From Acidithiobacillus sp. YTS05 (lineage in GTDB: Bacteria; Pseudomonadota; Gammaproteobacteria; Acidithiobacillales; Acidithiobacillaceae), in the NCBI RefSeq assembly GCF_024396695.1, contig NZ_CP094359.1, positions 1,116,001 to 1,180,000 of the forward strand: a stretch of DNA of 64,000 bases, read 5' to 3'. The notes under the pieces were generated by a model. It did no database searches. It was given only the letters and a program-made list of their open reading frames with translations, and was not told where the DNA came from. The position numbers and the translations under genes are program-made. Positions within the stretch are counted from its first letter, which is position 1. Each line of letters begins with the position of its first letter. Shown in pieces: positions 25,848 through 36,600 of the stretch.

Positions 25848-26609
25848 CTCGAAACGATGACCCATCTGGGCTAAGCGATAAAATCCACGGATCCGATATC
25901 TCACGTGCTGCACTTGCATGCCACTCCTCCTGCCTCGAAGGAGTGCCAAAGGTTTCTGAACTTATGCAGGTGGCAGCCACAAGCGAATCCATGACGGCCT
26001 ATTCCGGGTATACCACGACCAGAATGCTACCTCATTGAGAATGCGGGGCCATCATGTATTCCAAAATGGCGACATAAAGGAGCCAATATGGGGACATTCA
26101 TATCTCCGACATGTGGACATCATGGTGTATCCATGACAAGGACATCATGCAATCAATACGTGGTCTTCATGTATCCAATATGGGGATATAATGGAGCCAA
26201 CGACAGCACCACCATGAGGCAGCAAGGCACCTCTAGGCAGAGGTAGCCCCAGTCAAGAAAGGGAAGGTACCATAGACGGCAGGGCAACTGCCCCGAAGGG
26301 GAGTTAACTCAGAGAAAACAAGCAATGAAAAGTCTGATAGCACATTGGTGCAAGTTCGACCTATCATGGGTATACAGACGGTAGAGCAGCGATACAGAAC
26401 GATATGGCGGCCCTGCAGGGACAAAGCTCGTAAGCCCACGGTAACCCTTATGGGACAGCGGCAGCCGGGTTACCCGCAGACAGGTCAGCCACAAGGATAC
26501 GGGTTCTACGAGGCCGCCCACAGAAAAAACAATGGGTTAGATTCTGTCCGACCGACATTGCGAGTTTATGAAATCAATCAGTTGCCGATAGAACTAATTT
26601 ACCGTGACC
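25848..26609. other. Non-coding tract with degenerate repeats, no gene recognised
   Basis: About 760 bases between the IS481 remnant and the ISNCY target duplication. An open frame at 26345-26609 has no family likeness and poor coding character. The segment around 26040-26210 repeats GACAT-rich text, including a 34/35-base imperfect direct repeat. This looks like decayed mobile DNA. Confidence 0.4.
26052..26200. repeat. Imperfect direct repeat pair in a decayed tract
   Basis: TCATGTATTCCAAAATGGCG... at 26052-26086 and TCATGTATCCAATATGGGGA... at 26167-26200 are similar over 34-35 bases and both end in GGAGCCAA. The sequence between them holds further partial units (CCAATATGGGGACATTCAT, GGACATCATG). 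No stop-free frame runs through them. Confidence 0.6.
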
Positions 26610-26625
26610 CTTTGCCTAATGCGGG

Positions 26626-28062
26626 TGTCAACCCAAAGTTGAAATGTCCTCTTTTCTCCCAGACTGAAATGTCCCCTTTCTCATGCCTTTTGTGGTGTCA
26701 GAGGGTAGCGGAGGGTGAAGAAGTGGCGCCTCGTCTCCACGGATGGTCGGGTGCAGGCTTATAGGTTTTGCGGTGGAGCTGGATGGTCTTGGCTTGCTCG
26801 ACGGTGGCATGGATGCTCTTCTCATCGTCTACGGGGATGGGCGGCTCGCCTTCGTTGAGGATGCGATAAGGCAGAGCCTTTCCTTGGTAAAGCAAGGTCA
26901 CCGTGCCGTCGAAGGCCTCGCAGACCGTGATCTGTGCCCCTCTGAGGCGATAGCCTTTGCCCTGTCCGGTGAGCTGGTACTCCCGGTTCTTGTACTGGAG
27001 GGTGAGGTTCTTCGAGAGCTTGCGGTGGCTTTGCAGGCTGAAGATCAGGTCGAGCTCCAGAGCGTCGTGCAGCACCGGACGATGCGCGTCGGTGGCATTC
27101 TGCGGAGCCACGGCGAAGCGTGCGTTGTACTCCTTTCTAAAGCTCGGCAGGAAGGCGTTGGCGGCGTCGATGTCCGAAATGCCGGCCAGACGCAGCTCCT
27201 TGACCAGGCGATCCTGGAGGGTCTGATTGGCCCGCTCGACGCGGCCCTTGGCCTGCGGTGTGTTGGCGTGGATCGGTGCGATGTCGAGGGTCTTGAGCGC
27301 GCGGGTGAACTGCGTCAGTTCCCCCTCCCGCTCCGGGTGGTTCACCCGGAAGATGCCGTGCTTGTCGGAGTAGAGCGCCACCGGCCGCCCATGCTCGCTC
27401 AGGTAGCTGCGCAGGGTCTCCAGGTAGGCTTGGGTCGTCTCGGCGGGGGCGAAGCGCAGGGCCAGCAACTCGCTGGTGGCATCGTCAATGAACACGATCA
27501 ACGTGCGACGCGGTCCCCGACCCTCGAACCAATCATGGGGTGAGCCGTCGATCTGTACCAGCTCGCCCCGGCAGGGACGCCGGGGACGGCGCTGATGGAT
27601 CTGGGCCGACTTGCGGGTTTTGGGCTTCCACACTCCCTCGGTCATCATCCACTGCCGCAGCGTCTCCGCCGAGAGCTGGTACCCGTGGCGCTCACGGAGC
27701 TTCTCAACGGCCAGCGTGGGGCCGAAGTCGGCATAGTGACTGCGGACTAACCCCAACACCTCTTGGCGTACCGCTCCCGATAGCGCATTGCCGGGACGCT
27801 GCCCCAAGTGGCGGGACACCAGTCCTGCCGCCCCTTCCTCTCGAAATCGGATCAGCAGACGCCTGACCTGCCGCACGCTCAGACCGAGTTGCTGTGCCGC
27901 CTCATGCTGCCGTACCGTCCGGCTGACCACCTGCTGCATCACCTCCAGCCGGTCCACCGCCTTCTGCGTCATCGTAATGGTCTCCTCTGTCACCGCTCCC
28001 CCAAAACCAAAAGGGGACATTTTACAATTGGACAAAGAGGACATTACGCCTTTGGGCTAACA
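26626..28062 (-). mobile_element. ISNCY/IS1202-like insertion sequence (1437 bp) with 16-bp target duplication
   Basis: The element begins TGTCAACCCAAAG and ends, read from the other strand, TGTTAGCCCAAAG, giving imperfect terminal inverted repeats. The 16-base sequence CTTTGCCTAATGCGGG is present directly on both sides (26610-26625 and 28063-28078). Long target duplications of this size are known for the IS1202 group. It carries one transposase and no sign of decay. Confidence 0.9.
26698..27972 (-). CDS. ISNCY-family transposase
   Basis: 424 residues from the ATG at 27972, which has AGGAG nine bases before it (MTQKAVDRLEVMQQV). N-terminal helix-turn-helix domains (HEAAQQLGLSVRQVRRLLIRF) precede an integrase-like core: D in ELVQIDGSPHDWFEGRG, D in IVFIDDATSELL and YSDKHGIFRVN, and E in KGRVERANQTLQDRLVKELRL. 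A C-terminal beta domain follows. The architecture fits ISNCY/IS1202-group transposases. No frameshift is visible, so it may be active. Confidence 0.9.
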   Translation of the reverse strand: MTQKAVDRLEVMQQVVSRTVRQHEAAQQLGLSVRQVRRLLIRFREEGAAGLVSRHLGQRPGNALSGAVRQEVLGLVRSHYADFGPTLAVEKLRERHGYQLSAETLRQWMMTEGVWKPKTRKSAQIHQRRPRRPCRGELVQIDGSPHDWFEGRGPRRTLIVFIDDATSELLALRFAPAETTQAYLETLRSYLSEHGRPVALYSDKHGIFRVNHPEREGELTQFTRALKTLDIAPIHANTPQAKGRVERANQTLQDRLVKELRLAGISDIDAANAFLPSFRKEYNARFAVAPQNATDAHRPVLHDALELDLIFSLQSHRKLSKNLTLQYKNREYQLTGQGKGYRLRGAQITVCEAFDGTVTLLYQGKALPYRILNEGEPPIPVDDEKSIHATVEQAKTIQLHRKTYKPAPDHPWRRGATSSPSATL

Positions 28063-28078
28063 CTTTGCCTAATGCGGG

Positions 28079-28106
28079 TTGATAGCCACAACAGAAGTGT
28101 TATATT
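28079..28106 (+). promoter_or_regulatory. Candidate promoter of hicB
   Basis: TTGATA, a 16-base spacer, then TATATT lie 30 bases before the hicB start. The -35 element begins one base after the right-hand target duplication of the ISNCY element, so the insertion separated hicB from anything upstream while leaving this promoter intact. Confidence 0.5.
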
Positions 28107-28136
28107 CTAACCACGAATGCCCGTGAAGTCATAGGG

Positions 28137-28436
28137 TTGACTCGCCAAGCAAGGTGCGACTTTCCAGTAGTGCTGGATCCACAGCCAGAAGGCGGTTTCG
28201 TGGTGATCTTCCCTGACATCCCAGAAGCCATCACTCAGGGCGAGGATGAGGACGAGGCGCTGTTGGTGGCGATAGACGCCCTTGAGACCGCCCTCTCTAT
28301 TTATGTCGACGAACGGAAACTTCTTCCCGTTCCCAGTGTTCCCAAGAATGAGCAGAAAACCGTCAGCCCGTCCGCCTTGGAATGTGCCAAACTCGGCCTA
28401 TACCGAGCCATGCTCGAACAGGGGATTCGAAAGTAA
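28137..28436 (+). CDS. hicB: HicB-family antitoxin, orphan and possibly truncated
   Basis: This 99-residue protein has the HicB partial RNase-H-like fold: FPVVLDPQPEGGFVVIFPDIPEAITQGEDEDEALL, then DALETALSIYVDER, and a linker into KLGLYRAMLEQGIRK where the C-terminal DNA-binding helix-turn-helix normally begins. The frame ends there, and IS66 sequence starts about 40 bases later, so the operator-binding domain seems to be lost. No HicA toxin gene is visible; an ISNCY element lies immediately upstream. The start is a TTG. HicB normally neutralises HicA mRNA interferase; here it is probably a leftover. Confidence 0.8.
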   Translation: MTRQARCDFPVVLDPQPEGGFVVIFPDIPEAITQGEDEDEALLVAIDALETALSIYVDERKLLPVPSVPKNEQKTVSPSALECAKLGLYRAMLEQGIRK

Positions 28437-28472
28437 CCGTCCGAGCAACCCATCTAGTCGGCTGGGATCCGA

Positions 28473-30119
28473 TCAGGCTACGGTAGGACTCGTCCAGTTC
28501 CAGGGAAGAAGTTCGTGAAGTTTTTTGGCGGGCCAGGTGGGGAGTTTATCGAGGACGTCGCTGAGATAGGCGAAGGACTCGACGCCATTGAGTTTGCAGG
28601 TCTCGATGAGGGTGTAGAAGGCCGCTGCCCGTTCGCCACCGGCGTCATTGCCGGCAAAGAGATAATTCTTGCGGCCGATGGCCACGCCCCGCAGGGCTCT
28701 TTCCACGGCGTTGTTGTCGATGCTGAGATGGCCAGTATCGAGGTACAGAGTCAGGGCCGGCCAGCGCTTCAGTGCATAGTTGATGGCCTTGGCAATGGCA
28801 CTCTTCGGGGCCACCTGCATCTGCACTTCGGTCAACCAAATATGGAAGGACTCCAGCAAGGGGCCGGCGCGTTGTCGTCGGATCTGGGCTTTTCGCTCCG
28901 GGGGGTCATCTTGGATCTCGGCTTCGATCTCGTAGAGCTTGCGGATGCGAAGTAATGCATTCTGCGCGACGGGACTGGGGGCGCTCTGGTCGAGATCGTA
29001 GAAGTGCCGACGAACATGGGACCAACAGCCCGCTTCGAGGATCCCTCCCTTGCGATAAAGAGCATCGTAGCCGCTGTAGTCATCGGTCTGCAGGATACCC
29101 TGCCAGTCGCCGAGGAAGCGCTGCGGATGGATCCCCTTGCGATCCGGGGCATAGTCGAAGACGACGATGGGGTGGGAGGCATCGGCCTGACTGCGATAGA
29201 CCCAGAGATAGGCTTTTTGCGTCTTGCCGCTGCCCGGATGCAGCACCGGCAAGGGTGTCTCGTCGGCGTGCAGGATCTTTCCGGCCAGCAGTGCCTCCTT
29301 GCAGGCTCCGGCCAGGAGGGTGAGCCAGTATTCTCCCTGACCCAGCCAGCTGCTGAGGGTGGAGCGGGACAGGGGCACGCCAGCTCGCTGGTATTGGGCT
29401 TCCTGGCGGTAGAGGGGAAGATGATCGAGATACTTGGCCGTCAAGACCTGCGCGACCATGCGCGCGGTGGGCAGGCCTTTGTCGATCACCTGTGCCGGTA
29501 GTGGGGGACTCTCCAGGGTGCCACAGGAGCGGCAGGTGAGCTTGGGGCGCACATGACGGATCACCTGGAAGTGGCCGGGGACATAGTCGATCTTTTCGCT
29601 GACCTCTTCGCCGATGGACTCCAGAAGAGCGCCACACTGGCCACAGGTGCAACGGCTGGGGGCGTGTTGCACCTCTACCCGAGGCAGGGTATCGGGGAGT
29701 TTCATCCGACCGGGATGGCGTCGGGGCGTGGCCTTGGGAGTGGACTCTGGGCTGGTAGCCGCGGCACTGTCAGCAAGTACGGCATCGAGTTCCGTTTCCA
29801 CGGCGGCGATTTCGGTTTCGAGGGCCTCTTCCCAAAGACGGAGCTGATCGGCAGAGAGCTTTTCCGAACGCCGACCGAAGCGCCAACGCTGTAGTTTGGC
29901 AATGGTCAGTTCCAGGCGGGCGATGGTCTCGTCGCGTACGGAGATATGCTGCTCTTTTAGCGCAATGACTTGGTGTTGTTCTGCGATCTGCTGATGGTAT
30001 TGGGCCATCTGCCAAGCAGATTCCCGATCTTTTTCTTCGCGCTCCTGCAGGAGCTGCAAAACCATTTTGCGCAGGGCGTCAGGATGGCTGGGAAGATCGG
30101 CGGGAGTCTTTGATTTCAT
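28473..30119 (-). CDS. tnpC: IS66 TnpC transposase
   Basis: 548 residues. An N-terminal coiled coil (about residues 15-90; MAQYHQQIAEQHQVIALKEQHIS) and basic segment KLQRWRFGRRSEKL are followed by the zinc finger CTCGQCGALLE...LTCRSCGTLESPP. Then comes the DDE core: D in ILHADETPLPVL, D in LQTDDYSGYDALY and E in NNAVERALRGVAIGRKN. This is the IS66 transposase of normal length with an intact C-terminus (ELLPWNWTSP). Confidence 0.95.
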   Translation of the reverse strand: MKSKTPADLPSHPDALRKMVLQLLQEREEKDRESAWQMAQYHQQIAEQHQVIALKEQHISVRDETIARLELTIAKLQRWRFGRRSEKLSADQLRLWEEALETEIAAVETELDAVLADSAAATSPESTPKATPRRHPGRMKLPDTLPRVEVQHAPSRCTCGQCGALLESIGEEVSEKIDYVPGHFQVIRHVRPKLTCRSCGTLESPPLPAQVIDKGLPTARMVAQVLTAKYLDHLPLYRQEAQYQRAGVPLSRSTLSSWLGQGEYWLTLLAGACKEALLAGKILHADETPLPVLHPGSGKTQKAYLWVYRSQADASHPIVVFDYAPDRKGIHPQRFLGDWQGILQTDDYSGYDALYRKGGILEAGCWSHVRRHFYDLDQSAPSPVAQNALLRIRKLYEIEAEIQDDPPERKAQIRRQRAGPLLESFHIWLTEVQMQVAPKSAIAKAINYALKRWPALTLYLDTGHLSIDNNAVERALRGVAIGRKNYLFAGNDAGGERAAAFYTLIETCKLNGVESFAYLSDVLDKLPTWPAKKLHELLPWNWTSPTVA

Positions 30120-30167
30120 GAAGAAATGCTATCAGAAACCGCCAGAAAAGGCAAGCATTTCCGTCAC

Positions 30168-30515
30168 TTATAGGGCAGTTGGCGTACAGATTCTGAGGGC
30201 GGGCAATGGGGTCCAGGGACGGCCCTCGACCAGCAGTGCCCATTGGGCTGCCGAGAGCTCGATCGCCCCATGCTCCATTCGGGGCCAATGCAGCCGCCCC
30301 TGGTCCAGGCGACGATACAGGAGCCAGAATCCCAGACCATCCCAGAGCAAGAGCTTCAGCCGATCCCCACGCCGGTTACGAAAGACAAAGGCATGGCCGC
30401 AGAAGGGATTGGCGGATAGCACTCCCTGTACCTTGGCCGCCAGACCGTCAAAGCCCAGACGCATGTCCACGGGATGGGCTGCCAGCCAGATGCGACTGCC
30501 TGGACTCAGCCACAT
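30168..30515 (-). CDS. tnpB: IS66 Orf2-family protein TnpB
   Basis: 115 residues from MWLSPGSRIWLAAHPVDMRLGFDGL; this is the IS66 Orf2 family pattern with GHAFVFRNRRGDRLKLLLWDG and LYRRLDQGRL. It is needed for IS66 transposition although its biochemical role is unclear. I chose the ATG at 30515, which overlaps the end of tnpA as usual in these elements, over a start 12 codons upstream. Confidence 0.93.
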   Translation of the reverse strand: MWLSPGSRIWLAAHPVDMRLGFDGLAAKVQGVLSANPFCGHAFVFRNRRGDRLKLLLWDGLGFWLLYRRLDQGRLHWPRMEHGAIELSAAQWALLVEGRPWTPLPALRICTPTAL

Positions 30516-30847
30516 GGCCCTTCCAGAACCTGAACCAGGGACTGCAGCCACGCGCTATTCAGCGGCGCCGAGAATTTCAGGCGGCGCCCGGACAGTAACT
30601 GGACTTCTACTACAGGCATCGAGGAAGACATTTCTGCCAGACGGACCGGCAAAAATTCTTCACCGGATGCGGAAAGCTCTCGCGGCGTACTGTGCTGGGT
30701 CAGGCGCTTGCGCCAATAATACCAGTTGGCTACGGCAATCCCCTGCTGCGCACAGTAGTCCTTGACCGAAAGACCACTCGCTGCAAAAGCGTCCAATTGC
30801 TGCCGCCAAAATTCCACCTTCTCCGCCCGCTCTTTCTTTGTCATCAC
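30506..30847 (-). CDS. tnpA: IS66 TnpA accessory protein
   Basis: This 113-residue protein has the transposase-8-like helix-turn-helix at the N-terminus (KAEFWRQQLDAF-like, with GLSVKDYCAQQGIAVANWYYWRKRL). It is the first gene of the IS66 operon; GGAGG lies just upstream of its ATG at 30847. It ends overlapping tnpB by a few bases. Appears intact. Confidence 0.92.
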   Translation of the reverse strand: MMTKKERAEKVEFWRQQLDAFAASGLSVKDYCAQQGIAVANWYYWRKRLTQHSTPRELSASGEEFLPVRLAEMSSSMPVVEVQLLSGRRLKFSAPLNSAWLQSLVQVLEGPCG

Positions 30848-30953
30848 TATTTCCTCCAGTGAAAATCCGGGGATAGCGTCAGCAAAAATTTACACAGTGA
30901 AAAGATGGGTTGGCTGCACGCTTAGTGCGCCGGTACAAACTGGCGTGAGGTAA

Positions 30954-32750
30954 TTGATGAAAGTTCAACACGGAAAAGACGTAACGCATCATTCCGGCCC
31001 CGAGTCATGCGGCGCAGATCGTGAGGTTTGCACCGAAGCGTTGACAGGGGACACCGGCAGGCCAGCCATTGAGCCGCGAAATCAAAAGTCCAGGATGCCG
31101 ACGCTGTTAAGCGAAGCGGAAGGCTATATGGAGCAGGACGTTATGCGTGAGCCCTGCTCTGATCCTGCGCGGTCGGAGACCCTGAGCATGCTGGGAAGCC
31201 TCACGAACAGGAACCGGGAGATCTCATCAGTGCCCATGCAGCTGGTGGGCAGGGTAGGGAAGGTGCAAAACCATAATCCTGCCATTCACGCTGGTGAGAA
31301 GTCGGATAGGCCCATAGTACCGAAGAAACTGCCGAACAACGGGACAGCCCCAGCGGAAGCAGTGGAGGGAAGGGGCCTAACCAAGGGGAACTCTGGAGAG
31401 CCTCCCGCATCCCGGACTCAGAGCCGGATACATGCGTCGATGGGACTCGAAGGGGTACGCGAAAAGGCCCGCAATGATTCGCGGGTGCGATTCACGGCGC
31501 TGCTACACCACATCACCCCTGCGTTACTGACGGAGAGCTTCTATGCACTTCGTCATGATGCAGCTGCAGGTGTGGATGGCACGACGTGGAGGGAATACGA
31601 GGCGTTACTGGCACAGCGGGTGCCCCTACTGCATCGGGGAATTCACACCGGCGCGTATCGGGCACAGCCTTCGCGGCGGGTATACATACCCAAAGTGGAC
31701 GGGAAGCTGCGCCCGTTGGGTATAGCTGCCCTCGAGGACAAGATCGTGCAACAAGCGGTAGTCACCGTGCTGACGGCGATCTATGAGGCGGACTTCCTCG
31801 GATTCTCCTATGGGTTTCGACCGGGGCGCAGCCAGCATGATGCGCTGGACGCTCTGTCGATGGGGATAAAGAGCCGTAAGGTGAACTGGATATTGGATGC
31901 GGATATATCGGCATTCTTTGACAGCATCGACCACCGGTGGATGCTGAAATTTCTGGAACATCGCATTGCGGATCGGCGCTTATTGCGGCTGGTTAGCAAA
32001 TGGCTCAGAGCCGGAGTTATGGAAGATGGGAAGCGGATTCCTGCGGAACGAGGTACGCCACAAGGGGCGGTAATTTCACCCCTGCTTGCGAATGTGTTTC
32101 TGCATTATGCCCTGGATTTATGGGCACATCGCTGGCGACAGAGGCATGCACGGGGAGATGTTATCATCGTGCGTTATGCCGACGACAGTGTGATGGGGTT
32201 CCAGTACGAAAGAGAAGCGAGTCGTTTTCTGTCGGCAATGGCGGAACGCTTAGGCAAGTTCGGTCTGCAGCTGCATCCGGAGAAAACGCGACTGATTGCC
32301 TTTGGGCGATTTGCCGCGGCGCAAAGGAAGGAGCGAGGGCTGGGGAAGCCGGAAACCTTCGATTTTCTGGGATTTACCCACTGCTGTAGCCAAAACCGGC
32401 AGGGCTGGTATGAAATCCAACGCCTGACGGTCAAGAAGCGCATGCGCCGGACACTGCGTACGATCAGGGAAACGCTGATGCGGCGACGGCATGAACCCGT
32501 TGCGGTGCTAGGCCGTTGGCTGGGAAAAGTGATGCGCGGATATTTTGCGTACTTCGCTGTCCCCGGCAACTTGAACAGGCTGGATGGCTTCCGGACGGAA
32601 GTGATTCGCGCATGGCTGCACGCGCTCAGGCGGCGTAGTCAGCGCGCACGAATGTCTTGGCGGCGTTTTGGCCCGATAGTGAACCGATACATCCCGCCCG
32701 TAAAACTGGCTCATCCCTACCCATCGCAAAGGTTTCGCGTCATGACCTGA
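30954..32750 (+). CDS. Group II intron reverse transcriptase/maturase
   Basis: The open frame is 598 codons, but the first ~160 overlap ribozyme domains and may be untranslated; the ATG at 31440 (MGLEGVREKARND) is a likely true start, giving 436 residues. Reverse transcriptase blocks are clear: AAAGVDGTTWREYE, RRVYIPKVDGKLRPLGI, FLGFSYGFRPGRSQHDAL, the catalytic RYADDSVMGF and TFDFLGFTH. A maturase X domain follows (RTIRETLMRRRHEPVAVLGRWL). It splices the intron RNA and copies it during retrohoming. There is no endonuclease domain at the C-terminus. Confidence 0.93.
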   Translation: MMKVQHGKDVTHHSGPESCGADREVCTEALTGDTGRPAIEPRNQKSRMPTLLSEAEGYMEQDVMREPCSDPARSETLSMLGSLTNRNREISSVPMQLVGRVGKVQNHNPAIHAGEKSDRPIVPKKLPNNGTAPAEAVEGRGLTKGNSGEPPASRTQSRIHASMGLEGVREKARNDSRVRFTALLHHITPALLTESFYALRHDAAAGVDGTTWREYEALLAQRVPLLHRGIHTGAYRAQPSRRVYIPKVDGKLRPLGIAALEDKIVQQAVVTVLTAIYEADFLGFSYGFRPGRSQHDALDALSMGIKSRKVNWILDADISAFFDSIDHRWMLKFLEHRIADRRLLRLVSKWLRAGVMEDGKRIPAERGTPQGAVISPLLANVFLHYALDLWAHRWRQRHARGDVIIVRYADDSVMGFQYEREASRFLSAMAERLGKFGLQLHPEKTRLIAFGRFAAAQRKERGLGKPETFDFLGFTHCCSQNRQGWYEIQRLTVKKRMRRTLRTIRETLMRRRHEPVAVLGRWLGKVMRGYFAYFAVPGNLNRLDGFRTEVIRAWLHALRRRSQRARMSWRRFGPIVNRYIPPVKLAHPYPSQRFRVMT

Positions 32751-32755
32751 GGTAG

Positions 32756-33314
<559 letters not shown>

Positions 33315-33620
33315 ATCCGCATTCAAGAAGAAGAAAGGTTCAACGTTTCATATGGATAGGTTGAGGTCCAATGGTATTCCCTCCTGGCATAGGTGGGAGC
33401 ATCTGCTGCGGCTGCTGCCCTGCCGCCGCTAAATCCTCATGGGCGGCAGCAGACTGGAAGCGGACGTTCGTTACCGATGGTCAGGTGGCAACTTCCGACC
33501 CAGTTCTGCCAATTGAACCGTCAGAGATTCAATGTCAGATTGCAAGGAGACAACGGTCTTCAATGCAATCAATCCCCAGTGCAAGTCTTCGGACGAAGCG
33601 ATCGCAGAGCATTTAAACTT
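33315..33620. other. Intergenic stretch, no gene seen
   Basis: About 300 bases between the aldo/keto reductase fragment and the end of the helicase-nuclease gene. No convincing coding frame, repeat or clean terminator was recognised. It may contain the left boundary of the integrated island. Confidence 0.45.
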
Positions 33621-36600
33621 TCAGGTCGTTGACAGCACGCCGTTTTTGGAGACTAGCGTGCCTGCTTGGATCATTGACTCAAGTTCCAATTCAAACCGTT
33701 CCTTTGCCTGCTTGGTGACGCGCTGGAAGCCAAGTGCCCTCGCCGCGCTGGACACAGCGCTTTCCGGGCTGAGGGTGAAGCCGTTCTCTACTTCCTTGCG
33801 AATCGCCATCCGCAACTCCTCAGGAGAAACGAACTCGAATTTCTTTGATGTATTATCCAGCAGGGAGCGGTCTCGCACCTCTGGTTCTTCCATACCCGGA
33901 TGCCAAAGGAAATCACCTTTGACCCGAATCTTGTTCTCTCTTACTCCGTATCGGATTGCATTGTTGACCGCATCCTGAATCCGATTGCCCGCCCGCCCCA
34001 GTCCGGCACCTTCGACAATGCGCCTGATAACTTCAGTCTTGTGAACCGGGGATTCGATATCTACGACCGCGGCCACAGACGGTAGCAACCGTTGGGGTGG
34101 CAAATCGTGGAGTTCCATTGTCCCAAGTGATATGGATATGTTGGCCATCTTATAGGCGATAGAAGCAGTCTGATTCTCATCAGACTGAGGACTGGCTTCT
34201 TCTCGGGGGATTGGTGTCACATCATTGCTGGCCACTTCCACTTTTGGTTGCGCAGTTACGCCTGCACGATATTCCAGTTTCGCCTGCTCAATTGCCGCTA
34301 GCGCACGCTCGACCTCCTGCTCGGGATTTCTGTACCAATCAGTACTCCATATCCTGTGCAATCGCCATCCCAGTCCTTCCAACACCTCCTGGCGCAGCCG
34401 ATCACGGTCTCGAGCGGATCTCGCGCTATGGTATGTCGCCCCATCGCATTCGATGCCCAATATATACCGCCCAGGGTTCTCCTTATCCTTGACTGCCAGA
34501 TCTATGAAGAAGCCAGCACTTCCCACCTGAGGCTCAATCTCCACACCGCGACTCACCAAGGACTTGATGACTGCCTCCTCAAACGGGGAGTCAGGTTCCT
34601 TGTCGGTGCTATAGGGCTGTTGCAGGACCCCTGTTTGCGCATAGGCCAGGAAGTGCTTGAAGGCAACCACACCGGTGGCATTGGTTCGGTTCAGGTCAAT
34701 GTCGTCCGCGGTAAAGTTAGAGAACACGTCCATGGCCAGTCGCGCCCTGGTAATAAGCACGTTCAATCGACGCTCCCCACCATCACGGTTCAAGGGACCG
34801 AAGCCCATAGTCATGTAGCCTTCGGCAGTCTTCCCGTAACCGATACTGATAAATATCGTGTCACGCTCGTCTCCCTGCACATTCTCAAGGTTCTTAATGA
34901 AGAATGGCTCCCGCTTAGCCAGACTGAAGAATGGCTCGCAGCTGGGATCTGCCCGACGTAGGACTTCCAGTTGCGAATCGATTGCGTCGCGCTGCGCCGT
35001 ACTGAACGCAACAACGCCAAGCGTCAGGTCTGGCGTAGCCTTGGCATGCGCCATGACAGACTGGGCTACCGCCTTGGCCTCCTCCGGGTTTGTTCTGCTC
35101 TTACCGCGGTCATAGAATGTCTTGGGAAAATGATGCAACCGGAGGCCTCGCGCCACGGAATTGGAGCCTGGGCTTGGAAACACAACCAAGCGGCTGTCAT
35201 AGAACTTATAATTGGAGACCGCGATCAGAGATTCATGCCGGCTACGGTAATGCCAGCGAAGCATCCGCTCAGGTGCGCCCTTACCCAGGAAGAGGCTAAG
35301 GATACTTTCCATGTCCCCGACATTCTCGGGGTCGTCTTCATCATTGCTTTGCACCAGACTGTCGAAGAAACTGGTGGGGGGCAGCTGCTTGCTGTCGCCA
35401 ACAACAACTGCCTGACCACCTCGGAGGATCGCGCCAAACGCATCCACCGGCTTGACCTGACTGGCCTCGTCGAACACCACCAAGTCGAACTGGAGCGCCC
35501 CTGGTGGCAAATAGGTCGCGACGGACATCGGGCTCATCATGAATACCGGCTTGACCGCCTGGATGGCGCGCCCTGCTCCCATCATCAGTTTCCTGATCGG
35601 CATCTGCCCGCGTTTCCTGTTGATTTCGCGCCTGATGACCGCAAGTTCACCGCTACCGCTTAGCTTTGGCAGGGATTGCCAGTGCGCCGCTGCCAGGCGT
35701 GCTTGGTTATGACGGAACAGCAGATGATCCAGACGGGAGAACTCTTCCAACATACGGGAATGCTGGGCATGATCGAACATCTTGATACTGGGCGTATCCA
35801 GATAGGCCTTCTCCACTAGGCCGTTGTACCAGCTGTAATCGAAAAACTGCACCAGGGTGCCTTCGCCATGATTCCAGATCTGTGCGGCACCAACCACAAA
35901 CCCGAGTCCCAGCTCCGTCATGGTCTTGGCCAACAAATTGAAGCGAACCAGATGGAACAGGCTGTCCAGGTGACTCCGCCAGTGCGACAGGTACGCGCTC
36001 TGTTTTTCCAGCGTAAGATCCCAGTCGGCCTTGGCCTTATCAGCAACCTTCAGCTTCAACAGGTCGACCACTTGCTCGGCGGCCTCCTTGTGGCCCGCCA
36101 GATGCTGCTCCAGCAAGTCCACCCGGTCTTTCAGTTCATCCATCTCCGGAGAGCCCGAAAGAAAATTGACAATACCGTTCGGGACGTCGCCATTACCGAC
36201 GTCACGGTACAGGGCCACCACCCACTCGGTCAGCTTCTCCAGGACTTCCCAGTCGGAGTTTTCTTTTTTCCACTGGGCACCGAACAGGCTCTCTCCGAGG
36301 CCAGACAGTTCCAAATACCGGCTCTGGTGCTTTTGACTATCTAAGATAGTATCGATCATCGTGATCGTGTCGGTCACAACCGTCTGCAAGGGTTTGCGGC
36401 ACAAGCCCTGGAGCCTCGCCTTTGCCCGGCGGAAATCACCGGATAGGAATTTCCACCACTTTTCTCCTTTGGTCACATACTGCTGACGTACATCGACAAG
36501 ATCTTGTTGCCAGGCCTCATCGATCAGCCACTCGTCATACTGCGCATGTGCCTCACTGAGATGTTTACCGGCAGCAACCAGCGCTGACACATCGTCGCGC

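Larger units (their letters stand above)
28473..30893 (-). mobile_element. IS66-family insertion sequence (boundaries approximate)
   Basis: It carries the three-gene IS66 set tnpA-tnpB-tnpC in order. The right end appears to be at ...AATTTAC near 30893, since IS66 elements begin with GTAA on the reading strand. The left end near GTAGGACT (about 28483) is not confirmed, and no 8-bp target duplication was found. It sits between the hicB end and the group II intron. Confidence 0.75.

Noticed and set aside
26345..26764. A 139-codon open frame before the ISNCY element
   Set aside because: It crosses the target duplication into the element, has no recognisable motif and poor codon character.
28474..30901. 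An 8-bp target duplication for IS66
   Set aside because: The bases flanking the best candidate ends (AGGCTACG and ACAGTGAA) do not match; boundaries are left approximate.
30954..31439. The first ~160 codons of the intron maturase frame as a protein domain
   Set aside because: They overlap the intron RNA structure and show no protein-family likeness; reverse transcriptase homology starts after the ATG at 31440.
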